In this document: in pieces, positions 43,104 through 52,269 of the stretch
Layout: each line of letters starts with the position of its first letter
How positions within the stretch are numbered: the stretch's first letter is position 1
From: Chryseobacterium sp. Leaf180
GTDB lineage: Bacteria > Bacteroidota > Bacteroidia > Flavobacteriales > Weeksellaceae
Direction of reading: 5' to 3'
Assembly (NCBI RefSeq): GCF_001424585.1
Contig: NZ_LMPJ01000013.1
Location: 522 to 64,521 of the forward strand
DNA: 64,000 nucleotides
Notes under the pieces: generated by a model
The model's database searches: none
What the model was told of the DNA's origin: nothing
Seen by the model: the letters and a program-made list of their open reading frames with translations, nothing else
Translations under genes and position numbers: made by a program

Positions 43104-45098
43104 ATGAAACTAAAATACAGCCTGCTCGCTTTGGCAGCGCCTTTTGTAATGAATGCACAACAACTGATGACACCCGAGATTCTCTGGACTTTAAAAAAAG
43201 TGGGAGTTCAGGCGGTTTCTCCAGACCAGTCTTCACTGATTTATAAAGTCGGACAGGTTGATCTTAAAACCGAGAAAACAAAGAACGAAAGTTTTTTTCT
43301 TAATGTGTCGAATAACCAGACTTCTAAAATTGATTTGGGTAAAAAATCACTTATTCAGTGGGATAAAAACGGCTTATATGCGCAGGAAGGCGACAAGATT
43401 TTCCTGTCAAAAGACAGCGGGAAAACATGGACAGAATTTTACACGATCGGTGAAGCTGATAACATCGTAATTTCTCCGGACGGAAAGAAAATTGCCTTCA
43501 GCAAACAGGTTTTGGTGGAAAAAATAATGGGAAAAGACAAATATTCCGACACTCCCAAAACAACTGCACAGATTTATACAGATTTGAATCACAGACACTG
43601 GGATTACTTTAATGAAGGAAAATACAATCACGTTTTTGTGGTAAACACCTCTTCAAACGTTGATTCTGCGAAAGATTTACTGGAAGGAAAAATGTGGGAT
43701 TCTCCGCAGCGACCATTCGGTGGCGCGGAAGATTTTATTTTCAGTCCGGATTCTGCTCAGCTTTTATACGTTACAAAACCAAAAAGTGGAAAAGAATATT
43801 CTACAAGCACCAACACCGATATTTTTGCGTATGATTTGGCCTCAGGAACGACTAAAAATTTAACTGAAACCAATAAAGGTTATGATCTAAATCCAAAATT
43901 CAGTCCGGATGGGAAATCTTTGGTTTGGCAAAGTATGGAGCGCGACGGTTTTGAAGCAGATAAAAACGACATTAAACTGATGGACTGGAAGTCTGGTAAA
44001 ACTTCAAATCTTACAAAGGCGTGGGACGAATCTGTGACAGGAGATGTTTTCTGGAGCGGCGATTCAAAATCGATTTATTTTACAGCGGCTTTCAGAGGAA
44101 CAAAACAGCTTTTTTCTTTAAATCCTAAAGATTCAAAAGTTCAGCAGATTACCAAAGGTGATTTTGATGTGAATGAAATTTTTGCAGACCAGAAATCTTC
44201 ATTATTAGTTTCGAAAACAGACATCAACCACGCATCAGAAATTTTTTCGGTTAACCTTAAAAATGGAGAATTAAAGCAGATTACCGAAGCCAATAAAGAG
44301 ATGTATTCTAAATTGACTTTAGGGAAATCGGAACTGAAAATGGTAAAAACAACCGACGGAAAAGAAATGGGCGTGTGGTTTCATTATCCGCCCGACTTTG
44401 ATCCGAATAAAAAATATCCCACTTTAGTCTATTGTCAGGGCGGTCCGCAATCTGCTTTAACGCAATTTTTCAGCACCAGATGGAATTTTGCTTTAATGGC
44501 TGCCAACGGCTACATCGTTGTTGCACCAAACCGCCGCGGAATGCCGGGTTGGGGAACACAATGGAACGAAGCAATCTCGAAGGACTGGGGCGGGCAGCCG
44601 ATTAAAGATTATTTGTCGGCAACAGATTTCGCAAAAACATTACCGTATGTTGATGGTGAAAGAGTGGCTGCAGTTGGCGCGAGCTACGGTGGTTACAGCG
44701 TTTTCATGCTGGCTGGAGTTCACAACAACAGATTCAAAACGTTCATCGCGCACGACGGATTGTTTGATATGAAATCGTGGTATTTAACAACCGAAGAACT
44801 TTGGTTTGCCAACTGGGATTTGGGTTCACCGTGGGAAAAGCCTTTGCCCAAAGCGTATACTGATTTTAATCCGAGCAATTTTGTAGATAAATGGAACAAA
44901 CCTATTATGATTTTTCAGGGTGGAATTGATTACAGAGTTCCGTACGAACAGGGTCAGGAAGCTTTTCAGGCTGCTAAGCTGAGAGGTTTGAAATCAAAAT
45001 TTGTGTATTTCCCGAACGAAAACCATTGGGTTCTTCAACCTCAGAACGGTTTGGTTTGGCAGAGAGAATTTTTTGACTGGCTGAAAGAAACTTTGTAA
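43104..45098 (+). CDS. S9-family exported serine peptidase (prolyl oligopeptidase / DPP type)
   Basis: The start at 43104 gives a signal peptide (MKLKYSLLALAAPFVMNAQ) and 664 residues. The N-terminal half is a beta-propeller (FSPDGKSLVWQS, FSGDSKSIYFT-type blades). The C-terminal hydrolase has the nucleophile S527 in GASYGGYS, D609 in GGIDYRVP and H641 in NENHW. It is exported and should cut short peptides, probably from their N-termini. The triad is complete. A strong promoter with a short leader precedes it, and it is its own unit. Confidence 0.9.
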   Translation: MKLKYSLLALAAPFVMNAQQLMTPEILWTLKKVGVQAVSPDQSSLIYKVGQVDLKTEKTKNESFFLNVSNNQTSKIDLGKKSLIQWDKNGLYAQEGDKIFLSKDSGKTWTEFYTIGEADNIVISPDGKKIAFSKQVLVEKIMGKDKYSDTPKTTAQIYTDLNHRHWDYFNEGKYNHVFVVNTSSNVDSAKDLLEGKMWDSPQRPFGGAEDFIFSPDSAQLLYVTKPKSGKEYSTSTNTDIFAYDLASGTTKNLTETNKGYDLNPKFSPDGKSLVWQSMERDGFEADKNDIKLMDWKSGKTSNLTKAWDESVTGDVFWSGDSKSIYFTAAFRGTKQLFSLNPKDSKVQQITKGDFDVNEIFADQKSSLLVSKTDINHASEIFSVNLKNGELKQITEANKEMYSKLTLGKSELKMVKTTDGKEMGVWFHYPPDFDPNKKYPTLVYCQGGPQSALTQFFSTRWNFALMAANGYIVVAPNRRGMPGWGTQWNEAISKDWGGQPIKDYLSATDFAKTLPYVDGERVAAVGASYGGYSVFMLAGVHNNRFKTFIAHDGLFDMKSWYLTTEELWFANWDLGSPWEKPLPKAYTDFNPSNFVDKWNKPIMIFQGGIDYRVPYEQGQEAFQAAKLRGLKSKFVYFPNENHWVLQPQNGLVWQREFFDWLKETL

Positions 45099-45102
45099 AA
45101 AT

Positions 45103-45155
45103 TCCCCTCCATTGGAGGGGTGGCAAAAATTTGAAAAATTTTTGACGGAGTGGTT
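45103..45155 (+). repeat. Intergenic palindromic element (REP-like)
   Basis: CCCCTCC ATT GGAGGGG (45104-45120) is followed by GTGGC, an A/T inverted repeat (AAAAATTT / AAATTTTT) and GACGGAGTGGTT. Elements that begin with this CCCCTCC/GGAGGGG hairpin and end GGGGTGGTT-like are scattered between genes in many flavobacterial genomes. Only one copy is in this window. It directly follows the S9 peptidase stop and could also fold as RNA. Confidence 0.5.
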
Positions 45156-45191
45156 AATAAAAACGACAGATTATCAGAATAATTTATCACT

Positions 45192-45217
45192 AAAAGCGGG
45201 CAGCAGTCCGCTTTTTT
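45192..45217 (+). terminator. Terminator after the S9 peptidase
   Basis: AAAAGCGG / CCGCTTTT form an 8-bp stem with an 8-base loop (45192-45215), with a T-run to 45217. It also ends the transcript before the deoxyinosine glycosylase gene. Confidence 0.75.
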
Positions 45218-45264
45218 ATTGCTTTAAACTGACTTTTTTTAAGCAAAATCTTTATCTTTAAATC

Positions 45265-45753
45265 ATGGAAAACAGGATTTCATCTTTCCCGCCGATTATT
45301 GACAGCGATTCTAAAATTCTGATTTTAGGTTCAATTCCCGGCGGAAAATCCTTGGAAAAACAGCAGTATTACGCACATCCACAGAATAAATTCTGGAAAA
45401 TTATTTTTAAAATTTTTAATGAAGAATTTACAGATGACTACATTGAAAAAATTAATATTTTAAAAAATCATCATATTGCACTTTGGGACGTCATCGATTC
45501 CTGCGAGCGGAAGGGAAGCTTGGATTCTGAAATCAAAAACGAAGAAGCAAACCAGATCGAAGAACTTTTAGATAAGCATACAAATATTAAAGCCATCTTT
45601 TGCAACGGCGGAAAATCATTTAAAAATGCACAAAAAATTTTAGGAAAAGACTCTAAAATTCCGGTATTTTTACTGCCGTCTACGAGTCCGCTACACACGA
45701 TTTCTTTTGAAAGAAAACTGGAGGATTGGAGAATAATTAAAAAATATTTATGA
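45265..45753 (+). CDS. DNA-deoxyinosine glycosylase (UDG superfamily)
   Basis: The 162-residue protein has the family-6-like start ILILGSIPGGKSLEKQQYYA followed by HPQNKFWKIIFKIF, and the C-terminal LLPSTSPLHT. This matches enzymes that remove hypoxanthine, from deaminated adenine, from DNA. The GSIPGG motif replaces the catalytic motif of classical uracil glycosylases. It overlaps the next gene by 4 bases (ATGA), so the two are coupled. An S9 peptidase terminator lies just upstream. Confidence 0.85.
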   Translation: MENRISSFPPIIDSDSKILILGSIPGGKSLEKQQYYAHPQNKFWKIIFKIFNEEFTDDYIEKINILKNHHIALWDVIDSCERKGSLDSEIKNEEANQIEELLDKHTNIKAIFCNGGKSFKNAQKILGKDSKIPVFLLPSTSPLHTISFERKLEDWRIIKKYL

Positions 45754-46418
45754 AAAAATTACTGACCACTTTTTTACTGCTTTACAGCCTGGCGATTTTC
45801 TCACAGACGTATCATTTTGATTATTATCTCTACTACAAAAGCGAATTGACCCGAAACCATAATACCGATACAAGGGATTATCAGTTCCTAGTAGATTCAA
45901 AAGCTCACGCATACGAAATGAAATTTCGATATGAAAACAAAAAAACAACGGCAACGATTGTGGATTATGATAAAGAAATCACACATTTCTTCAATGTGAA
46001 AAACATATCCTTTCCTTTGAAGAATGAACATTTTGAGTATTTGTATTCTGTAAAAATACAAAGTGTGAAAAAACAGTTTGAGGAAGATTTTAACCGCAGA
46101 TTTTTTTCATCAGAGCTGATTTCGCAACAAGATGGTTTGTTCGAGTATTCAATTAAGGAATTTAGAAATAAAAGAATGAAAAATCCTTCCTCAAAAGCAA
46201 GGGTAGAATTTGCAAAATTTGATGCCGACCTTTCTTCTTTTGTTTTGAATAAACTTTTTGATTACCAAGAGATTTATAAAAAGCTTGATTTTAAAGAAAA
46301 TTATATTGTAAAAAGCGCTACAAATAAATTCGATGGTGCGGTAGTGAGTTACAAACTGGAAGCGGTCGAACCGCAAAATCTTGACTTAATTATTTCTAAG
46401 GATCAATTAAAATTTTAA
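45750..46418 (+). CDS. Exported protein of unknown function, coupled to the glycosylase
   Basis: The 222-residue protein has a signal peptide (MKKLLTTFLLLYSLAIFSQ). The mature part is rich in Lys, Phe and Tyr with strand-like segments (FDYYLYYKSEL, AYEMKFRYENKKTTATIVDY) and ends near NLDLIISKDQ. I recognise no family. Overlap of the start with the glycosylase stop (ATGA) implies coupled translation, although a DNA-repair enzyme and an exported protein are an odd functional pair. A terminator follows at 46421. Confidence 0.7.
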   Translation: MKKLLTTFLLLYSLAIFSQTYHFDYYLYYKSELTRNHNTDTRDYQFLVDSKAHAYEMKFRYENKKTTATIVDYDKEITHFFNVKNISFPLKNEHFEYLYSVKIQSVKKQFEEDFNRRFFSSELISQQDGLFEYSIKEFRNKRMKNPSSKARVEFAKFDADLSSFVLNKLFDYQEIYKKLDFKENYIVKSATNKFDGAVVSYKLEAVEPQNLDLIISKDQLKF

Positions 46419-46420
46419 TA

Positions 46421-46450
46421 AAAAGCAGGAGATTATCCTGCTTTTCTTTT
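46421..46450 (+). terminator. Terminator after the glycosylase/exported protein pair
   Basis: AAAAGCAGGA / TCCTGCTTTT form a perfect 10-bp stem with a GATTA loop (46421-46445), followed by CTTTT. Its mirror A-run would also serve the convergent AIM24 gene. Confidence 0.85.
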
Positions 46451-46459
46451 ATCTTTTTC

Positions 46460-47152
46460 CTATTTAGCCACCACATAAATCTCTTCATACGGCTGTATCA
46501 AAACCCAGCCGTTTCCAGAAAATTTCATCTGAAATTCTTCACCGCTTCCGCGTCCCATGAGACTTTTAAAAGAAACATTGGTTTTCAGATCCGGACTGAG
46601 ATTTCCAGACCAAGCAACCGTGGCATTGGGATCTGTAAAAACCGGTGTATCGGGCGTTACCATTAAGGTAAGCGGCTCGCCATGCGTGGTGATCGCAATG
46701 TGACCTGTCCCGGAAAGTTTTACCTGAAAAAGACCGCCGGACATCATTCCTGCAATGCTTTTAAGCATCGTGATGTCGCTTTTAATGCTTTGTTCGTGCG
46801 CTAGAACATCGTTTCCGTTCACAAAAAGCGTTTCGTTATTCAGATAGAGAATTCTTACTTTTTTGCCGGAATCGGCCACATACAATTTTCCGGTTCCCTC
46901 GGCTTTCATCAACCGTGAACCTTCGCCGCTGATTGCCTTTTTAATTAAATTTCCGATTCCGCCGGAGAGCATTCCCTGTCTTTCGAAGTTGATGTTTCCT
47001 ACATAACCGACCATACTTCCGGTTTTTGTCCAGACCGCCTGACTGTTGAGGTTGATTTCTAAAAGTGCCGGTTTTTCAAGTTCAAAATAATCTCTTTCTA
47101 ATGGATTTTCTTTGGTTTCTTTTACAAATTCTTCTAAAGAATATTTACTCAT
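46460..47152 (-). CDS. AIM24 / TIGR00266 family protein
   Basis: The 230-residue protein has the AIM24 pattern: LEINLNSQAVWTKTGSMVGY, KAEGTGKLYVADSGKKVRIL, VKLSGTGHIAITTHGEPL and the end FSGNGWVLIQPYEE. The fold is a tubby-like beta barrel, and bacterial members are of uncertain function, some membrane associated. It is a single-gene unit, convergent with the previous pair and divergent from queA. Confidence 0.88.
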   Translation of the reverse strand: MSKYSLEEFVKETKENPLERDYFELEKPALLEINLNSQAVWTKTGSMVGYVGNINFERQGMLSGGIGNLIKKAISGEGSRLMKAEGTGKLYVADSGKKVRILYLNNETLFVNGNDVLAHEQSIKSDITMLKSIAGMMSGGLFQVKLSGTGHIAITTHGEPLTLMVTPDTPVFTDPNATVAWSGNLSPDLKTNVSFKSLMGRGSGEEFQMKFSGNGWVLIQPYEEIYVVAK

Positions 47153-47258
47153 AGCAATTGTTTTGTCATCCCGAAAATACTGTTATTATCTTTCTTTTGT
47201 ATGACTTTAAAATTAACTTTTGTAAAGTTGTAGAAAGCAGCACATTAAAACTTAGCAC

Positions 47259-47289
47259 TTGACAAAGGCTTTTCTATGTCGTATATTTG
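47259..47289 (+). promoter_or_regulatory. Consensus promoter of queA
   Basis: TTG (47259-47261) and TATATTTG (47282-47289) are 20 bases apart. Transcription would start near 47296, with a leader of about 50 bases. Confidence 0.78.
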
Positions 47290-47346
47290 CAACTCTAAAA
47301 ATTACATTCCGTAGTTTTTATAATTTTTAAACCGTAATTTAAAAAA

Positions 47347-48396
47347 ATGAAGACATCTGATTTCAATTTTGACCTTCCTGAAGAACTTTTGGCAGAACAT
47401 CCTTCCGAGCATCGCGACGAAGCGAGACTGATGGTTCTTGACAGAAAGACGCAAACCATAGAACATAAATTATTCAAAGACGTTGTCGATTATTTCGACG
47501 AGAAGGATCTTTTCATCTTCAACAATACCAAGGTTTTTCCGGCGCGTTTGTACGGAAATAAAGAAAAAACAGGGGCGAAAATTGAGGTTTTCCTTTTGAG
47601 AGAACTAGATAAAGAAACACGTGTTTGGGATGTTTTGGTGGATCCGGCAAGAAAAATCAGAATCGGTAATAAACTGTTTTTCACAGAAGACGAGTCTTTG
47701 GTGGCTGAGGTTATTGACAATACGACTTCAAGAGGAAGAACATTGAGATTCCTTTTTGACGGTTCGTATGAAGAATTCAGATCAAAACTGAAAGATTTGG
47801 GCGAAACACCGCTTCCAAAATATATTAAAAGAGAAGTTGAGCCGGAAGATGCCGAAAGATATCAGACGATTTATGCGAAAATAGAAGGCGCCGTTGCGGC
47901 ACCGACGGCTGGTCTGCATTTCTCAAAACATCTGATGAAAAGACTGGAAATAAAAGGGATCGATTTTGCTGAAGTGACACTGCACGTAGGTTTGGGAACT
48001 TTTAACCCAATCGAAGTGGAAGATCTTTCAAAGCATAAAATGGAATCTGAAGAGATCATCATCGATGCGAAAAATGCTGAAATCATCAATAAAGCCGTGG
48101 AAGAAAACAGACGCGTTTGCGCTGTGGGAACTACGACTATGAGAGCGATTGAGACTTCTGTTTCTTCAAACAAGAAGATTTCAGAATTCCGTGGCTGGAC
48201 TAATAAATTTATCTATCCGCCGCATGATTTCGGAGTTGCCAATACAATGATTACCAATTTCCATACGCCAAAATCGACGCTTCTGATGATGATTGCCGCT
48301 TTTGCAGGAAAAGATTTTATTATGCATGCGTACGAAGAAGCGGTGAAAGAAAAATACAAATTCTACTCGTACGGCGACGCGATGCTGATTATATAA
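47347..48396 (+). CDS. queA: S-adenosylmethionine:tRNA ribosyltransferase-isomerase QueA
   Basis: The 349-residue protein matches QueA throughout: [74 protein letters not shown] and [18 protein letters not shown]. It adds the cyclopentenediol ring precursor to preQ1 in tRNA, in the queuosine pathway, using AdoMet. No other que gene is in the window, as is usual. It has its own consensus promoter. Confidence 0.95.
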   Translation: MKTSDFNFDLPEELLAEHPSEHRDEARLMVLDRKTQTIEHKLFKDVVDYFDEKDLFIFNNTKVFPARLYGNKEKTGAKIEVFLLRELDKETRVWDVLVDPARKIRIGNKLFFTEDESLVAEVIDNTTSRGRTLRFLFDGSYEEFRSKLKDLGETPLPKYIKREVEPEDAERYQTIYAKIEGAVAAPTAGLHFSKHLMKRLEIKGIDFAEVTLHVGLGTFNPIEVEDLSKHKMESEEIIIDAKNAEIINKAVEENRRVCAVGTTTMRAIETSVSSNKKISEFRGWTNKFIYPPHDFGVANTMITNFHTPKSTLLMMIAAFAGKDFIMHAYEEAVKEKYKFYSYGDAMLII

Positions 48397-48463
48397 TATT
48401 ATAAGTAAAAACAGCCAGGTTAAAAGTAAAAGTTTCAAAATAAAACGGAACGGTTTACTTTTC

Positions 48464-48801
48464 ATGACATTTACTTTCGGAGTCAATTGTCTGAAGTTTT
48501 TAAGAAAACTTCCAAATGATTCTGAAAGTAAATTAATACGATTCTAGGATCAGAAAATCAGCAACCTCTGTCGGCGCACATTATGAAGAATAGCAGGCAG
48601 GATCATCAAAGGCGGATTTTAAAAATAAAGTATAAATTGCTTTGAGAGAAGCTCGTAAGAGTAATTATTGGCTTCTTGTTCTTAAAGATTTAGACAGTTT
48701 TGATTCTGACGATTTTAATATTTTGCTTAGAGAAAGCAGTGAACTGAAAAATATTTTAGCCGCGATTGTTAACAATACAAAATGTAAACTTTTAATTTAG
48801 T
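48464..48801 (+). pseudogene. Decayed four-helix-bundle (23S rRNA intervening-sequence-type) protein
   Basis: Between queA and rlmN the plus strand reads MTFTFGVNCLKFLRKLPNDS to a TAG, then after a one-base shift RKSATSVGAHYEE, stop, QAGSSKADFKNKV, stop, then IALREARKSNYWLLVLKDLD and on to NTKCKLLI and the TAG at 48799-48801. The motif SATSVGAHYEE-QAGSSKADF and the downstream helix match the small four-helix-bundle proteins often found in 23S rRNA intervening sequences and as free genes. One frameshift and two in-frame stops make it non-functional. It fills most of the gap between the two RNA-modifying genes. Confidence 0.8.
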
Positions 48802-48837
48802 CCTGGACTTGTTTCTTTTACCTTGACTCTTACATAA

Positions 48838-49872
48838 ATGAAAGACATCCGCACTTTATCACTCGATCAGCTTAAAGATTATTTTGCATCTTTGGGCGAA
48901 AAACCCTTCCGGGCGAAGCAGGTTTACGATTGGCTGTGGAGTAAAAATCTCCACTCGATTGATGAGATGACAAATCTTTCAAAAACCCTTCGCGACCGCA
49001 TTTCTGAAGAGTACGTGATTAATCCGGTTTCTGTAGATCTGCTTCAGAAAAGCAAAGACGGAACCATTAAAAACGGCGTAAAACTACACGATGGATTGCT
49101 CGTAGAATCTGTTTTAATTCCAACAGAATCAAGAACGACGGCTTGCGTTTCTTCGCAGGTTGGATGTTCATTAAACTGCGAATTTTGTGCTACCGCAAGG
49201 TTGAAAAGGATGCGGAATCTTGAAGTTGCAGAGATTGTAGATCAGGTCGCTTTGATCGACAGCCAGAGCAAAATGTATTTCGACAGACCGCTTTCCAATA
49301 TCGTGTTTATGGGAATGGGCGAGCCGATGATGAATTACAAAAACGTCGTTGAAGCCATCCGAAAAATCACCCAGCCGGAAGGTTTAGGCATGTCGGCGCG
49401 CAGAATCACGGTTTCCACCTCTGGAATTCCAAAGATGATCAAAATGCTTGCTGATGAAGAGCTTAAAGTAAAACTGGCGCTCTCCTTACATTCTGCGATC
49501 GAGAAAAAACGGAACGAAATTATGCCGTTTTCGGATAAATTTCCACTGACTGATATCATGGAGTCCCTTCAATACTGGTACAAAAAAACCGGCTCAGTAA
49601 TTACTTTTGAATACTGCGTGTGGAAGGATATTAATGACGGCGATGAAGATATTAAAGCGTTAATAAAATTCTGTAAACAGATTCCTTCTAAAGTGAATCT
49701 GATCCAGTACAACCCAATCGGTGACGGAAAATACGACCAATGCAACAAGCAGGCAGAGGAAAACTATGTCCGCCAACTTGAACACGCCGGAATCACAGTT
49801 TTGATTCGTCGCAGCCGTGGCGGAGACATTGATGCCGCATGCGGTCAGCTTGCCAACAAAACTGCGGAATAG
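48838..49872 (+). CDS. rlmN: Dual-specificity rRNA/tRNA methyltransferase RlmN
   Basis: The 344-residue radical-AdoMet enzyme has the CxxxCxxC cluster at C110, C114 and C117 (VGCSLNCEFCATA), the helix GEPMMNYKNVVEAIR, ARRITVSTSGIPKMI and ALSLHSAIEKKRN. The mobile C-terminal cysteine lies in IDAACGQLANK. It methylates adenine 2503 of 23S rRNA at C2 and A37 of some tRNAs. It follows the decayed gene directly and is near queA, another RNA modifier. The start ATG is the first in frame. Confidence 0.95.
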   Translation: MKDIRTLSLDQLKDYFASLGEKPFRAKQVYDWLWSKNLHSIDEMTNLSKTLRDRISEEYVINPVSVDLLQKSKDGTIKNGVKLHDGLLVESVLIPTESRTTACVSSQVGCSLNCEFCATARLKRMRNLEVAEIVDQVALIDSQSKMYFDRPLSNIVFMGMGEPMMNYKNVVEAIRKITQPEGLGMSARRITVSTSGIPKMIKMLADEELKVKLALSLHSAIEKKRNEIMPFSDKFPLTDIMESLQYWYKKTGSVITFEYCVWKDINDGDEDIKALIKFCKQIPSKVNLIQYNPIGDGKYDQCNKQAEENYVRQLEHAGITVLIRRSRGGDIDAACGQLANKTAE

Positions 49873-49909
49873 ATTCTCTCTTCAACGGCAAAATTCAAAA
49901 ATATATATT

Positions 49910-50788
49910 TTGAAAAAACTACTTCTCTCTCTTGCGATTGCACTTTCGGTGGGGTTTCACGCGCAGAAAAGCGAAATTTTTAAGCTAAAAAAATTTAGGA
50001 TTGCTGTTCTAAATGATACCATAAAAGAAAGTTCGGGACTCAATTTTTTCGGAAATGATCTTTTTACTTTTAACGACAGTGGAAATCCCGCTGAACTTTT
50101 TAAAATCGATCCAAAATCGGGAAAGATTTTAAAAACTTTTAAAGCAAATGCCGAAAACACCGACTGGGAAGCGCTTGCCAACGATGGACAAAACTTTTTC
50201 ATTGGAGATTTTGGCAACAATGCCGGAAAAAGAACTGATTTAAAAATTTATAAAATTCCTTACGCCGATGGAATTTTAGACAATACTAAGGTTCAGATCT
50301 TGCCTTTTTATTATCCCGAACAGAAAGATTTTAACCCACAAAAGATCTCGACAGATTTTGATCTGGAATCGATGATTTATTTGCATGGAAAAATTCACAT
50401 TTTCACTAAAGAATGGACTTCAAAGACGACAGCGCACTATATTTTAGATCCGGCAAACAGTGAGAATCAGGCAGCGCAAAAGGTTGAAAGTTTTCAGACA
50501 AATTTTCTGGTAACCGATGCTTCCTACTTTAATGGAAAACTGTATGTCGTTGGTTACACAAAAAAGACCGAGGTTTTTTTGGATGTTTTTGATGAAACCG
50601 AACCCGGAATTTTCTTTAAAAACAGACCTAAACAATTTTATCTGGGAAGTGCACTCGGCGTCGGTCAGATCGAAGGAATCGCGGTAAACGGAAACGGAAT
50701 TTATATTTCTTCGGAGAAATTTGTCAATCCGGTTAAGAAAACAGCGCCTTATTTATACTTCATTCCGCACGGAAAACTCAAACTGTGA
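49910..50788 (+). CDS. Exported beta-propeller-like protein, likely TTG start
   Basis: The open frame begins inside rlmN at 49817, but only the part from 49910 on looks like a secreted protein: L/MKKLLLSLAIALSVGFHAQ is a clean signal peptide with a TTG codon in the start position. This gives 292 residues. Repeats such as GLNFFGNDLFTFNDSGNPAE, GQNFFIGDFGNNAGKRTDL and GQIEGIAVNGNGIYISSEKF suggest a SdiA-regulated or similar beta-propeller. The function is unknown. It follows rlmN by 37 bases and may be co-transcribed. Confidence 0.65.
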   Translation: MKKLLLSLAIALSVGFHAQKSEIFKLKKFRIAVLNDTIKESSGLNFFGNDLFTFNDSGNPAELFKIDPKSGKILKTFKANAENTDWEALANDGQNFFIGDFGNNAGKRTDLKIYKIPYADGILDNTKVQILPFYYPEQKDFNPQKISTDFDLESMIYLHGKIHIFTKEWTSKTTAHYILDPANSENQAAQKVESFQTNFLVTDASYFNGKLYVVGYTKKTEVFLDVFDETEPGIFFKNRPKQFYLGSALGVGQIEGIAVNGNGIYISSEKFVNPVKKTAPYLYFIPHGKLKL

Positions 50789-50816
50789 TTATTCGTTTAA
50801 ATCGTACGAAAACGAG

Positions 50817-50824
50817 TATCTTTG
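50817..50824 (+). promoter_or_regulatory. -7 element of the polyprenyl synthase gene
   Basis: TATCTTTG matches TANNTTTG, 35 bases ahead of the GTG start. The -33 region (TTCGTTTAA) lacks a clear TTG. Confidence 0.45.
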
Positions 50825-50859
50825 TGTGCAACATATTCAATTATCAGTAAACACCGATT

Positions 50860-51837
50860 GTGGCAAACATTGTAGAAGAAATCAAGCGTCCCATTAATGA
50901 AGAAATAAAACTTTTTGAGCAGAAGTTTTACGAATCAATGCAGAGCCGGGTGGCTTTGCTGGATAAAGTGACGCGCTTCATTGTGACCACAAAAGGTAAG
51001 CAGATGCGACCCATGTTTGTGTTTCTCTGCGCAAAACTCATCGGCGAAGTGAATGCCAAAACGTATCGTGGTGCCTCGATGATTGAGCTGATTCATACAG
51101 CAACTTTAGTTCATGATGACGTTGTGGATGAAAGTTTTAAAAGACGTAATTTTTTCAGCATCAATGCTTTATGGAAGAACAAAATTGCAGTTTTGGTGGG
51201 AGATTTTCTTCTTTCCAAAGCGGTTTTACTTTCTACTGACCATAAAGATTACGATTTGCTTACAGTGATTTCGAGAACGATCAGAGAAATGTCTGAAGGC
51301 GAACTTCTGCAGCTTGAAAAGGCCAGAAAACTTGATATTACAGAAGAGGTTTATTTTGAAATCATCCGTCAGAAAACAGCGACGCTGATCGCGGCCTGCT
51401 GTGAAATCGGGGCGTTGTCAAATAATGCAGATGAAGATCTTGCGAAAAAAATGTATGATTTCGGAACTTTTACCGGAATGGCTTTTCAGATAAAAGATGA
51501 TCTTTTTGATTATTTAAGTTCGAATGTGATCGGGAAGCCGGTTGGTATTGACATCAAAGAAAAAAAGATGACTTTACCGCTTATTTATAGTTTGCGGACG
51601 GCACGCGAAGATCAGCGGAAATATTATTTTAATACGATAAAACGCTACAATACCGATCAGAAAAGGGTAAAAGAGCTTATTGAGTTTGTGAAAACTTCCG
51701 GTGGACTGGATTATGCCATTACGGTGATGAAAGATTTTCAGCAGAAAGCCAAAAATATTCTGGACGAATTCCCAGATTCTGAGGTGAAAAAATCGCTGCA
51801 CATGATGCTCGATTATGTGATTGAAAGAAAGTTTTAG
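50860..51837 (+). CDS. Long-chain trans-polyprenyl diphosphate synthase
   Basis: The 325-residue protein has both aspartate-rich motifs: DDVVD at 86-90 (IHTATLVHDDVVDE) and DDLFD (FQIKDDLFDY) about 125 residues later, with GKQMRPMFVFL for substrate binding. The residue five places ahead of the first motif is small rather than aromatic, which fits a long product such as a C35-C40 quinone side chain. The start is a GTG. Its 3' end overlaps the convergent membrane protein gene by 4 bases. Confidence 0.9.
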   Translation: MANIVEEIKRPINEEIKLFEQKFYESMQSRVALLDKVTRFIVTTKGKQMRPMFVFLCAKLIGEVNAKTYRGASMIELIHTATLVHDDVVDESFKRRNFFSINALWKNKIAVLVGDFLLSKAVLLSTDHKDYDLLTVISRTIREMSEGELLQLEKARKLDITEEVYFEIIRQKTATLIAACCEIGALSNNADEDLAKKMYDFGTFTGMAFQIKDDLFDYLSSNVIGKPVGIDIKEKKMTLPLIYSLRTAREDQRKYYFNTIKRYNTDQKRVKELIEFVKTSGGLDYAITVMKDFQQKAKNILDEFPDSEVKKSLHMMLDYVIERKF

Positions 51838-52130
51838 TCAATTACATTTGTTGTAATAATAATCACGGCAAGCACGATACAACACAACGCGGCTAGAAAT
51901 AAATAATCGGCTACATTTTCAAATTTTTTCTCGATAATTTTTGTTTTTGATCTGATCGCCATAAATGAAAAGAGGCAACTGCATGCGAATAAAACTCCTG
52001 AAATTGCAGAAAATTCATCCAAAGAAGTATGCTGACTCGCATTGCTCACTTTTAATGAGGTGATAATCAATAACGAGAAACCCAGCAAACTGCTGCTGGC
52101 GTTGAGAATGTGTGGTGATTTTCTTTTCAT
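51834..52130 (-). CDS. Small membrane protein (98 residues)
   Basis: The protein has three hydrophobic helices: LLGFSLLIITSLKV, ISGVLFACSCLFSFMAI and YLFLAALCCIVLAVIIITT, with charged linkers KTKIIEKKF between the second and third. I recognise no family. It overlaps the polyprenyl synthase 3' end by 4 bases on the opposite strand. The composition and clean topology support a real gene. Confidence 0.68.
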   Translation of the reverse strand: MKRKSPHILNASSSLLGFSLLIITSLKVSNASQHTSLDEFSAISGVLFACSCLFSFMAIRSKTKIIEKKFENVADYLFLAALCCIVLAVIIITTNVID

Positions 52131-52269
52131 AAAAATTCTATTTCCTTTAAATTCGCGGTAAAAATAACGATTGCGATTTTGCTAAAAAACATTATTGAAA
52201 ATTAAAATTAATCTAAAAATTGTATATTAGCAAAATTACTTCAACTTATAAAACTGACGACATTCAGCT

